The notes below the pieces were generated by a model that worked only from the letters and a program-made list of their open reading frames with translations, was not told the DNA's origin and made no database searches. This document shows, piece by piece, positions 9,193 through 16,589 of a stretch of 64,000 bases of DNA (the stretch's first letter is position 1; every line of letters starts with the position of its first letter). The stretch covers positions 62,001-126,000 of the forward strand of contig JAFZRP010000104.1 in assembly GCA_017619795.1 (NCBI GenBank). The letters are read 5' to 3'. This DNA comes from Treponema sp. GTDB taxonomy: Bacteria; Spirochaetota; Spirochaetia; Treponematales; Treponemataceae. The translations under genes were made by a program, and so were the position numbers.

Positions 9193-9213
9193 ATTCCGAA
9201 TCAAGTTCGGAAT
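9193..9213. repeat. REP-like palindrome
   Basis: ATTCCGAA, a 5-base loop, then TTCGGAAT, starting 8 bases after the hslO stop. The sequence around it matches the common dispersed bacterial palindrome whose spurious translations read as NQVRND or VIPNLIRNL. It is the only copy in this window. Confidence 0.6.
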
Positions 9214-9240
9214 GACATTAAATGTAAGCTTTTGTTTTAC

Positions 9241-9441
9241 GAAAATCAGTTTAAAAATATTGAAAAAAAAATCGCGCGAAGGAGAAGGACAGTTTTCAAA
9301 AACGCTCTGCTGTGCTGCCGCGCGAGCGGCAACGTATATAATTACAAGGCACAGCAGCGCGTAGCAGGCAAGCCTGCGATTTTGAAAACTGTAATTCGAC
9401 TGGAAGCGATTTTTTAGTACAAGTTTATAAAACTGATTTTC
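9241..9441. repeat. 200-nt nested inverted-repeat element (structured RNA or MITE-like)
   Basis: Perfect helices nest in order: P1 12 bp (9241-9252/9430-9441), P2 10 bp (9266-9275/9406-9415), P3 13 bp (9289-9301/9380-9392) and P4 9 bp (9307-9315/9349-9357, extended by 3 bp after a mismatch). Inside are two terminal hairpins: TGCCGC-gcga-GCGGCA (9316-9331) and GCAGGC-aa-GCCTGC (9364-9377). No convincing coding frame exists. It lies just upstream of the tmRNA promoter. It could be a non-autonomous mobile element, a large bidirectional terminator-like element or an ncRNA. Confidence 0.7.
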
Positions 9442-9470
9442 ATAATAAAAAGGTTTCCGTAGTTTTACCA

Positions 9471-9499
9471 TTGACGATTATGATTTTTGATATTATATT
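9471..9499 (+). promoter_or_regulatory. tmRNA promoter
   Basis: TTGACG (9471-9476), a 17-base spacer and TATATT (9494-9499). A leader of about 35 bases would be removed by RNase P to give the mature 5' end at 9541. Confidence 0.75.
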
Positions 9500-9540
9500 T
9501 ACTTATGCAGAATAAATGCAGAACTTTGTATACATTTTTC

Positions 9541-9919
9541 GGGGGTGTCCCGGTTTCGACGGGATTGCGAAATCTTGTACTGCAAGTAGGAGTGAAGGTT
9601 CCTTAAACTGACAAAACAATAACTGCAATTTTCGCAAGAAAAGAAGAAGAAGCTGAAGAGGCTTCTTTTGCAGAAGCACTCGCTGCATAAGCAGTAGTGC
9701 AGGAACCCGGCTGGTTCTGTTCCGCACTAACCGGTGTTCTTTGACTAATCGGGACTTGCCTGTAACTGTGTTCGGTCTTTTGCAGGGACTTTATAATCGG
9801 AATACGGAGACGACGCTTGTTATGCTGCTACCGGCTCCCGACAATCACCTCGCATAACTAAACCTGTAGATGTACCTGGTTTACCTTCTCGGACGGGAGT
9901 TCAATTCTCCCCACCTCCA
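9541..9919 (+). ncRNA. ssrA: Transfer-messenger RNA (tmRNA)
   Basis: tmRNA rescues stalled ribosomes and tags the nascent peptide. The acceptor stem pairs GGGGGTG (9541-9547) with CACCTCC (9912-9918), giving one G-U pair; TTCGACGGG in the 5' half and GGGAGTTCAATTCTCCC (T arm) near the 3' end are diagnostic. CCA is not encoded and must be added. The tag frame probably resumes at GCA 9625 and ends with TAA at 9688-9690. That gives a 21-residue tag beginning AIFARKEEE and ending in the proteolysis signal ALAA. Confidence 0.95.
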
Positions 9920-9920
9920 A

Positions 9921-9950
9921 AAAGCCCTAACTTTTTAGTTGGGGCTTTAC
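9921..9950 (+). terminator. Rho-independent terminator of ssrA
   Basis: The arms AAAGCCCTAACT and AGTTGGGGCTTT flank a T-rich loop immediately after the tmRNA, followed by a short T-containing tail. Confidence 0.75.
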
Positions 9951-9989
9951 TATTTTAAAAGGAACTTTGGAGAATTGAACTCCCTCTCA

Positions 9990-12017
9990 TTATTTACGTC
10001 GCAGCATCATGATTGTAATATCATCATTTAAGGCTTTAGCGCCAATAAACTGCTTCAAATCTGCAATTATAGAATTGATTTGCGCATTTAGAGGAAGATT
10101 TCTGCATTTCTGAAAGGATTCCAAAAGTCTTTTTGTTCCAAACTGTTCATCGTTTTCATTAGAAGCTTCAATAATACCATCAGTATAGAACAAGAGAGTA
10201 TCGTTGCGATTGATAAAAAGATTTGTTGAATGAAAGTTGATTGGGAAATCAGAAATACCAATAACACCACACTGAGATTTTTCTCTCGGCATAATCTGAG
10301 GCTCTTTATCACTATCTCTGAAAATAAGAATAGAAGGATGACCGGCATTTACAAACTCAATGTTATTCTCATTAAGCCTGAGTAATATTCCAGTCATATA
10401 GTTTTCAATGTTGCCTTTTTCTTCAATCAAGCGGTCATTAATAATATACATTACATCTTCAAGCTTTTCTTTAGTACCGTCATTGAACTCCTGCTCAATA
10501 ATATTCTTTACAAGCATTGTTACTAAGCCAGAAGAAATACCGTGACCTGAAACGTCAAATATGCCAAGACCATTAAGATGGTTTCCTGTATAGAAAATAT
10601 CATATAAGTCACCGGAAACTCCAGCCAAAGGCTTCATGTAGGTTGCGATTTCCCAGTTATCAAGCTGAGGAATTGTTTGATTATAAAAGCTCTGCTGTAC
10701 AAAGGATGCAAGCTCAATTTCTTTCTGTGTCCTGTCTTTTTCGTATTGAAGCTGAAGGTTTTTGGTTTCAAGCTGTGCGTTTGTTTCTGCCAGCTCGGAA
10801 GTTCTTTTTTCTACGATAGTTTCAAGGTTTTTATTTAAGTATTCTACTTGTATCTGTGATTTTGCAAGATTACGAATTAAGAAGCCCAGGAACGAAAGAA
10901 TTGTAATCATCCATCCAGAAGCTATGATAATGAGTGCATAAACATTAGAAGGTGAAAAATAAAAGAATACAGCTACAAACAGTGAAAGGAAAACCGGCGA
11001 AAAGCAGACTAGTAGATAAATTACATTTTTATCTTTTTTAATGATTGCCTGAATAATGTAATGAACACCATATAAAATATGAATTGCTGTACATAAATAA
11101 GTAATCTGTAAAAAGCGTAAAAAGCTTAGTATATCATGAGAGAAAGAAAGAATAATTACATTAAAAAGGGTCATACAAATTCTTATTATGACAACATGTT
11201 TTGAATCTTTTTTGTGCAAAAAATCCCTTATAAAAGAAACTGTACAGTGACTTGAAAGAGAACCACATATACCGTGGAATAATATTTCATACAGAAGGTA
11301 AGAATGTCCTTGTTTGAAAATTATAGGATACTCTCCAATACACAAGGTGACTAAGAAAAAAGAAGAAAAAAAGGTAAGGCCGGCAAAGGAACGGTGTCTT
11401 TTTTCTGTAGGACGGAATATATAAAGCAAAGTATAAATTGTTGAAATTACAAGAAGAACAACTGAAAGCATCAAAAAGAACTTTGAGCGTATTAAATCGT
11501 TTCTCGCTTTATAATAGGTTACCTCTTCCTGTGAGGCAATAAAAGGTTCGTTAGAAATAGTACCATAACCGCTTACCCAGATTTTTATTATAAGTTCATT
11601 TTCTACCTGATCGTAATTTAAAAAGGTGGAGGGGAGAGTATAAGCACAGCCAAGTTCGCCTGTAGAAAAAGGTTTTGGAGGGAAATATCCATTTTTTCCG
11701 ATGTAATTTCCGTTTAGATATGCTTCACTTGCAATTTTTACAACGCCAAGATAAACAGTAAGGTTTGTATCTTTATATTCTTTTGGAACATAAAAGCGGG
11801 ACTTTAACCAGATATAACCTTCGCCTGCCGGTATAAGTGTTGCAAGTTTATTAAGTTCATTATTGTTTGTTAAATAATAAGGTCCGTTGGCTCCTCGTAT
11901 AGAATAAGCCCAATGCGAAGAAAGTCTGATTCTGTCAAAATCAGACGATTTCCTTGCAAAAAGAGAAAAAAAAGATAAGAAAAAGATAATTGAAACTAAA
12001 AATAATCTTTTCTTCAT
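9990..12017 (-). CDS. 7TM receptor with SpoIIE/PP2C phosphatase domain
   Basis: A signal peptide (1-22) leads to an extracytoplasmic beta-rich domain (about 30-165) with a jelly-roll-like segment (YLGVVKIASEAYLNG) typical of 7TMR-DISM-type sensors. Seven membrane helices follow (about 178-400), then a coiled coil (about 405-455) and a SpoIIE/RsbU-type PP2C phosphatase (about 455-675) with metal aspartates in GVSGDLYD, IFDVSGHG, YTDGIIEA and NDDITIM. It should sense something outside the cytoplasmic membrane and dephosphorylate an anti-anti-sigma (STAS) protein. The obvious partner is the STAS gene at 12767. A terminator separates it from that module, so it has its own promoter. The stop codon is followed closely by the convergent tmRNA terminator. 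Confidence 0.85.
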   Translation of the reverse strand: MKKRLFLVSIIFFLSFFSLFARKSSDFDRIRLSSHWAYSIRGANGPYYLTNNNELNKLATLIPAGEGYIWLKSRFYVPKEYKDTNLTVYLGVVKIASEAYLNGNYIGKNGYFPPKPFSTGELGCAYTLPSTFLNYDQVENELIIKIWVSGYGTISNEPFIASQEEVTYYKARNDLIRSKFFLMLSVVLLVISTIYTLLYIFRPTEKRHRSFAGLTFFSSFFLVTLCIGEYPIIFKQGHSYLLYEILFHGICGSLSSHCTVSFIRDFLHKKDSKHVVIIRICMTLFNVIILSFSHDILSFLRFLQITYLCTAIHILYGVHYIIQAIIKKDKNVIYLLVCFSPVFLSLFVAVFFYFSPSNVYALIIIASGWMITILSFLGFLIRNLAKSQIQVEYLNKNLETIVEKRTSELAETNAQLETKNLQLQYEKDRTQKEIELASFVQQSFYNQTIPQLDNWEIATYMKPLAGVSGDLYDIFYTGNHLNGLGIFDVSGHGISSGLVTMLVKNIIEQEFNDGTKEKLEDVMYIINDRLIEEKGNIENYMTGILLRLNENNIEFVNAGHPSILIFRDSDKEPQIMPREKSQCGVIGISDFPINFHSTNLFINRNDTLLFYTDGIIEASNENDEQFGTKRLLESFQKCRNLPLNAQINSIIADLKQFIGAKALNDDITIMMLRRK

Positions 12018-12060
12018 TTTAAATAATAAACTTGTTCTACTCCGAATAAGTCACTAGATG

Positions 12061-12097
12061 TAAAAAAAGCTGCCTTTTCAGACAGCTTTTTTTTATG
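12061..12097 (-). terminator. Terminator of the partner-switching operon
   Basis: AAAAAGCTG and CAGCTTTTT arms separated by about 10 bases, with A/T runs on both sides. It lies 18 bases after the stop of the RsbW-like gene in the minus-strand direction and could work both ways. Confidence 0.75.
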
Positions 12098-12114
12098 ATA
12101 AAGCTTAAAACTAA

Positions 12115-12669
12115 TTATTCTCCATCATTATTTACATTATGGAACTTCTGCTGATACTTCTTAAGCATAGCAACAGCATTGCGTTTTCCGTTGTATACAA
12201 ATCCACCGTTCCAGTACTCAAGAGCAGCAAAAAGAGCGTTACCGCCATCCTGACTGTCGGATTCTTTTGTTCGGAATGAAACATAATTTGAAAGCTCGAG
12301 GAAGTCATTCTTATGAAGACATTCAAGACGCTTTTTGTTAAAGTCATTCCATTTTTCCAAGTCCTTAAAACCTTCGCCTTCATCCTGTACAATAATATGA
12401 GCATGTGTAGGACTAAATGAATACCAAACTGTTACTTTTTTATTTATATCGCAGTGATTTCCGTGTTTTACGGCATTCTTAATAACTTCACTAATCTGCT
12501 GTTCAAGAAGGTTCAGTTCCTTAATTTCTGTTGGTGCTGATTGAACTATAAGTAATGTAAAATATCTGATCTGTCTGAAATCTGAAGGGAACTCCTTCTT
12601 TAACATATTTGTTTTATCGAACAATGGATCATTTTCGTCTGATCTCAATTCCTTAATTTCCTGTGTCAC
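12115..12669 (-). CDS. RsbW-like anti-sigma/serine kinase (HATPase_c)
   Basis: A 184-residue protein with a GHKL ATPase fold: the N-box EVIKNAVKHGN (about residues 62-72) and the G1-box DEGEGF (about 101-106) bind ATP-Mg. Such proteins bind a sigma factor or other target and phosphorylate their STAS antagonist. The start is GTG at 12669 with a strong Shine-Dalgarno (AGGAGG) 8 bases upstream. It is third in the operon SpoIIE-STAS-RsbW, 97 bases after the STAS gene. The C-terminal 50 residues extend past the usual fold. No sigma factor gene is adjacent, so the output may be different or encoded elsewhere. Confidence 0.82.
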   Translation of the reverse strand: MTQEIKELRSDENDPLFDKTNMLKKEFPSDFRQIRYFTLLIVQSAPTEIKELNLLEQQISEVIKNAVKHGNHCDINKKVTVWYSFSPTHAHIIVQDEGEGFKDLEKWNDFNKKRLECLHKNDFLELSNYVSFRTKESDSQDGGNALFAALEYWNGGFVYNGKRNAVAMLKKYQQKFHNVNNDGE

Positions 12670-12766
12670 GTATTTTTCCTCCTAAATACATCGCATTTTT
12701 CTTTAATAGATTTTTTTAATTATTTTTAACTTGTTACTAAATAAACTGACACTCATTAAAGAATGA

Positions 12767-13105
12767 TTACTCTTTCACCATTAACAGACCTTCTTCAACA
12801 CTATTGGCAATAGGGAAGTAGCCCATCAGTTTTGTAAGCTCAATGACTTTCTTTACAGAACCGTGGATGTTAGAGATGGCAAGCTTGAGGTTCATCTTTT
12901 TAATAGTTGAACAAATGTAAATCAACGCACCGATTCCAGACGAGTCGATGTAGTCAACTTGTTCCAGATTGATGATGAAGTTCTTTACATTCTTTTCAAG
13001 CATCTTCATAACAAGCTCTTTGAGTTTGTATGAGTTATAAAGATCCATTTCTCCGGTTACATCAATAATGTAAACATCGCCATTTTTGCGTATTTTAAGT
13101 TCCAT
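12767..13105 (-). CDS. STAS-domain anti-anti-sigma factor
   Basis: A 112-residue single STAS domain. The segment VDYIDSSGIGAL (about residues 50-61) holds the conserved serine that the kinase phosphorylates and the SpoIIE phosphatase restores. In the unphosphorylated state it should sequester the RsbW-like protein encoded next (12115). The Shine-Dalgarno AAAGGAG precedes the ATG, and the gene begins 17 bases after the SpoIIE phosphatase stop, so the two are co-transcribed. An equivalent of RsbV/SpoIIAA. Confidence 0.92.
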   Translation of the reverse strand: MELKIRKNGDVYIIDVTGEMDLYNSYKLKELVMKMLEKNVKNFIINLEQVDYIDSSGIGALIYICSTIKKMNLKLAISNIHGSVKKVIELTKLMGYFPIANSVEEGLLMVKE

Positions 13106-13122
13106 ACTGAATGCTCCTTTTT

Positions 13123-14796
13123 TTATTGTATTTTAATAACCAGAAGGCTTTGGTCATCATATTGTTGAGCAGCACCACAATACTTTTTCAAATCATCCTT
13201 TACACGGTTTGAAATATCTTTGGCACTGGCATTACAATTCTTTGTAATTACTTTAGATAAATTTTCAGATGCATATTGTACACCATTTTCATTAAGTGAT
13301 TCAAGCAAACCATCTGTACAAGTTACGAGGATATCGCCTGAATTAAGCTTAATATTAATATCGGTATAAACGGTGTTTTTCTCTACACCCATAGGCTCAC
13401 TAGGAGTTGTTACCTGAACAAGCTTCTTTTCTGCTGCTACAAAGTGGAATACAGGGTTATTACCACAAGTTGCAACCTGAGCTTCGTTTGTTGTGCTGTT
13501 GTAGTTGATTAAAGCAACGCTTGCAAAGTGGTCAATCTTAGAGGTTTCAATACAAATACCTCTGTTTGCCCATGAAAGAATTGTTGCTGCAGTCTGTTCT
13601 GTGTTTACTGTAAGACGAAGAATTGCACGAATCATAATCATAACAACAAGAGAAGTCATACCTTTTCCGGCAACGTCTGCCATTACAAAGGAGATTCTGT
13701 CTTTTCTTGAAACGAGTACATCATAATAGTCGCCGCAAACACCTTCAATTACGTTAGAGAAACAGCCGATTGAAGCATTTGGAATTACAGGAAGCTTAGC
13801 TGGAATCAAATCTTTCTGGTACTTAGAAGCGATAGTACCATCCTTACTTAATTCTGCGTGTTCTGCATAAGCAAGGAAGCTGTACAAAGGCTTCATTGCA
13901 GTAGAAACTGCGTCTGTAAGAATAACTGCTGTATCAAACTCTTCTTTTGAGAACTTTTCTTTGTCTGGTGTACGTGCGAGACCAATAAGACCTACAGTTG
14001 TTTCCTGCTGTTTGATTGGTACAAAGATATAGCTTCCGCATTTAAGGAAGTCTTCCGGACCGTTCTGGTAAACACGTGGATCTTTTACTGAGTCTGCAAT
14101 AAGAACAGGCTCGCCGCCTGAGAAAAGGTCACCAAAAATGTTGTCCTTAAGAGGGAACTGAGCGAAACGAAGGTTTGTTTCTACTCGAATTGGTTTGTGC
14201 GGAAGATCGTCCGGTAATTTATATGGTGGCGGGAACTTTCCAATAAGTGATTTTACCGCAAGCATGTTATCATAATCATCTGCAACAAGAATAACACAAC
14301 CTGTAGCTCCAACCTTTTCTGTAATCATCTTGTTACAGTACTCAAGGAAGCTTTCCATACTGTTGTCGCGTGAGAAGAAGGTAGAAACCTGAGAAACAAG
14401 GTCTTTGTTTACTTCAAGAAGTCGCTTGTTCTTTGCTTCAATTTCGGAAATTACAGCTTTTACAGCTTCGCTATTTTCAATTGCCTGATTCTGTTCGGCA
14501 AGCTTTTTTGCTTTCTGTTTTTCTTCGCGCTTTTGAGGATTGTCGAAGGCTTTTATTATAAGATAAGGAAGAAGTACAAGTTCCGCCAGAATTAAGGCGA
14601 AAACAAAGTAGATAAAGTGCTGATTCAACAGCGTGATGAGTGCACCAACTACCGTTATTCCAGTTACTACATAAAAAATAAAACTAGATTTAGCAGTATT
14701 TCTCATTTTGATTACTATGAGCAATACAAACAATAAAACACCTATTCCTGCAGAAATAAGCAAAGGTGTGTTAATAAAAGTGTCAATTGAATCCAA
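13123..14796 (-). CDS. GAF-domain SpoIIE/PP2C serine phosphatase
   Basis: Three N-terminal membrane helices (about residues 12-30, 38-60 and 65-88) lead to a charged coiled coil (92-135), a GAF sensor domain (about 140-305) and a PP2C SpoIIE-type domain (about 335-557). Metal-binding aspartates are visible in GVCGDYYD, MADVAGKG, CTDGLLES and YDDQSL. It should activate the STAS protein at 12767 by dephosphorylation in response to a cytoplasmic ligand. The start is TTG at 14796, with AGAGGAG about 8 bases upstream; no ATG fits better. It heads the three-gene operon. Confidence 0.88.
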   Translation of the reverse strand: MDSIDTFINTPLLISAGIGVLLFVLLIVIKMRNTAKSSFIFYVVTGITVVGALITLLNQHFIYFVFALILAELVLLPYLIIKAFDNPQKREEKQKAKKLAEQNQAIENSEAVKAVISEIEAKNKRLLEVNKDLVSQVSTFFSRDNSMESFLEYCNKMITEKVGATGCVILVADDYDNMLAVKSLIGKFPPPYKLPDDLPHKPIRVETNLRFAQFPLKDNIFGDLFSGGEPVLIADSVKDPRVYQNGPEDFLKCGSYIFVPIKQQETTVGLIGLARTPDKEKFSKEEFDTAVILTDAVSTAMKPLYSFLAYAEHAELSKDGTIASKYQKDLIPAKLPVIPNASIGCFSNVIEGVCGDYYDVLVSRKDRISFVMADVAGKGMTSLVVMIMIRAILRLTVNTEQTAATILSWANRGICIETSKIDHFASVALINYNSTTNEAQVATCGNNPVFHFVAAEKKLVQVTTPSEPMGVEKNTVYTDINIKLNSGDILVTCTDGLLESLNENGVQYASENLSKVITKNCNASAKDISNRVKDDLKKYCGAAQQYDDQSLLVIKIQ

Positions 14797-14881
14797 TTTA
14801 AGCTCCTCTTGATATGGAACAACGCGATATTACCGCAATCCTATTCAGATAACTATAAATATCTCATTGTAGCTTCTGTTA

Positions 14882-14910
14882 ATTTTAGCATTGAAATTTT
14901 TAGTCGTCAA
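14882..14910 (-). promoter_or_regulatory. Promoter of the partner-switching operon
   Basis: On the minus strand TTGACG (14905-14910), a 17-base spacer and TAAAAT (14882-14887). The leader is about 80 bases long. Confidence 0.7.
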
Positions 14911-14925
14911 CTATAATGTTGCTAT

Positions 14926-15867
14926 CTAATTGCCTGAAATTTCGCTGCTGGAGCTGTCTATTTCCTTACGGAGGATTATGCGTTTTACACCGTTTACTAT
15001 TCTTTTATAGAAAGGAATTTTGTATTTTTTATCAAAATCTACTACAGCTTCATCTATAGGAATCTCATCGCCGAACTTCTGTTTAAGGTCATCCCAGTAG
15101 CGGACAATCCAAACGTACAGGTCGGCAAGCGTTCTTTTAGGGAAGTTGTGGAGAATGTGCTTTTTTCTGATTGAGGTCACAAGAGGAAGATAAACCGTGT
15201 TAAACCAGGAAAGAATTGCTTCTTCCATCGTCACTTCTTCTTCCTTATTCTGATTTATGTAGTATTTATGCGTTAAAATATGATTATATATTACGTCGTA
15301 GCGGCCAGGAGTAGAAAAATCTAGGCACCAGTAATCTGTAATATCGCCAAAGCCTGTTTCTGCATAGAAAACTCGTTTTTCGTAATTTACAATCTGCCTT
15401 ACAATATCAGCCATGTTATTCGGATTTTTAAGCTTTATTTCACTCTGGAGAGAAACAACCTCTGCATCAATAAACTCTGTACCGCGGGATTTTGCAACAG
15501 AAACCCTGTGATTACCGTCGCGCACAAAATATACGCCGGAAAGCTCGTAAACCTTAATCGGAGGCAGGATAATATCCTTAATTGCAGCTTCGTCCACGCG
15601 TTCCCATCTCTGCTTTAAGAAATTACTTTTTGGGAAAAAGTGATTGTCAAAATCCTTGTAGCGGCCTTCGCTGCCTACAATCTTATCTATAGGAATAACC
15701 TTCATTCCCTGATATGTTTCGGCTTTTGGCTTTAAAAGCTGCTTTACATCGTTCAGAGAGATGAGCGAGGCTTCTTCTGGAGTGAGAAGATGTTGTATTT
15801 CATTAAAAAGTGCTTTATTCCTTGCTTTGGAAAAATCACTTTCTGTCTGTGAGTCTGAAAAGTTCAT
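14926..15867 (-). CDS. ParB/sulfiredoxin-fold protein, unknown role
   Basis: A 313-residue protein. Near residues 110-130 it carries VYFVRDGNHRVSVAKSRG, the GxHR-type nucleotide-binding motif of the ParB/Srx fold. This fold is shared by ParB CTPases, sulfiredoxin and some small-molecule kinases, and occurs in proteins often labelled transcriptional regulator. No helix-turn-helix was evident. The C-terminal 170 residues (rich in Trp and Tyr) have no known domain. Its ATG overlaps the stop of the phosphoesterase gene by four bases (ATGA), so the two are translationally coupled. It is last in a three-gene operon. Confidence 0.6.
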   Translation of the reverse strand: MNFSDSQTESDFSKARNKALFNEIQHLLTPEEASLISLNDVKQLLKPKAETYQGMKVIPIDKIVGSEGRYKDFDNHFFPKSNFLKQRWERVDEAAIKDIILPPIKVYELSGVYFVRDGNHRVSVAKSRGTEFIDAEVVSLQSEIKLKNPNNMADIVRQIVNYEKRVFYAETGFGDITDYWCLDFSTPGRYDVIYNHILTHKYYINQNKEEEVTMEEAILSWFNTVYLPLVTSIRKKHILHNFPKRTLADLYVWIVRYWDDLKQKFGDEIPIDEAVVDFDKKYKIPFYKRIVNGVKRIILRKEIDSSSSEISGN

Positions 15868-16589
15868 GTTGTTTCCTCTTGCACTGGCGGGAACTCAAGT
15901 ACCCAATGTGCGTATGCGTTTACTATTGTTGTATCATTATGCTTTGTAACTCTTTCTTCGCGAATGTCGTATAGGTGGATGTGGCCGTGAACCATAAAGG
16001 TTGGCTTAAACTTTTCTATAAACCAGTTGTAGCATTCATAGCCCCGGTGGCATAAATCCTCGTGATCGTGAATGTGGCGCGGGGTAGCGTGGGTTAGAAA
16101 AATGTCCAGATAGCGACCGTATTTGATTTTGTTTTTTATGAGTGTTGGGACAAGCTTTAATAGTCTGAGCTTCATTTGAAAGTCGGTGTACTGGTTTAAG
16201 CCGTTGTTGTATTTAAACGAACCGGATGCTCCTGCCAGGAGGAGTGGAGTTTTTTTACCGGTTTTTGGGTCTGTAAAGGTTAAGGAGTAATCTCTTGCTG
16301 CCTTAAAGCCAAGATATGTTCCGCCGTGATACTGAGATGTGTCGGAATGGCTGTAGGGCGCTGCTCCCGGAACAACCCGTGCGCTTTTATGGTAGAGGTG
16401 GAACTCCTTTAAGTTGTGGTTGCCGAAGATAAAATAAGTCGGCTTATTAAAGACAGTTACTACAAAATCAACATAATCCATCGGCAAGTCGCCGGCGCAA
16501 AGTATTAAATCAATATCAGAAAACGCTTTTTTCACTTCCTGATTATAAATAAGAGGATCTACGTAATCTGATATGCAAAGGATTTTCAT
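15864..16589 (-). CDS. Cytoplasmic metallophosphoesterase
   Basis: A 241-residue calcineurin-like phosphoesterase of the small MPE group. Visible motifs: CISDYVD at the N-terminus, with the usual DxH changed to DxV; AGDLPMDY (GD motif); FGNHN (a GNHD variant); THATPRHIHDH; and VHGHIHLYD (GHxH). The changes at the first and third motifs suggest altered metal chemistry or specificity. It overlaps its neighbours by four bases on both sides (ATGA), indicating a tight functional unit with the TPR and ParB-fold proteins. Confidence 0.78.
   Translation of the reverse strand: MKILCISDYVDPLIYNQEVKKAFSDIDLILCAGDLPMDYVDFVVTVFNKPTYFIFGNHNLKEFHLYHKSARVVPGAAPYSHSDTSQYHGGTYLGFKAARDYSLTFTDPKTGKKTPLLLAGASGSFKYNNGLNQYTDFQMKLRLLKLVPTLIKNKIKYGRYLDIFLTHATPRHIHDHEDLCHRGYECYNWFIEKFKPTFMVHGHIHLYDIREERVTKHNDTTIVNAYAHWVLEFPPVQEETT

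Noticed and set aside
9097..9471. Open frames on both strands across the repeat region (about 106 and 112 codons)
   Set aside because: They run through the REP-like palindrome and the nested inverted repeat; the peptides (NQVRND, VIPNLIRNL) are well-known translations of repeats, and no Shine-Dalgarno is present.
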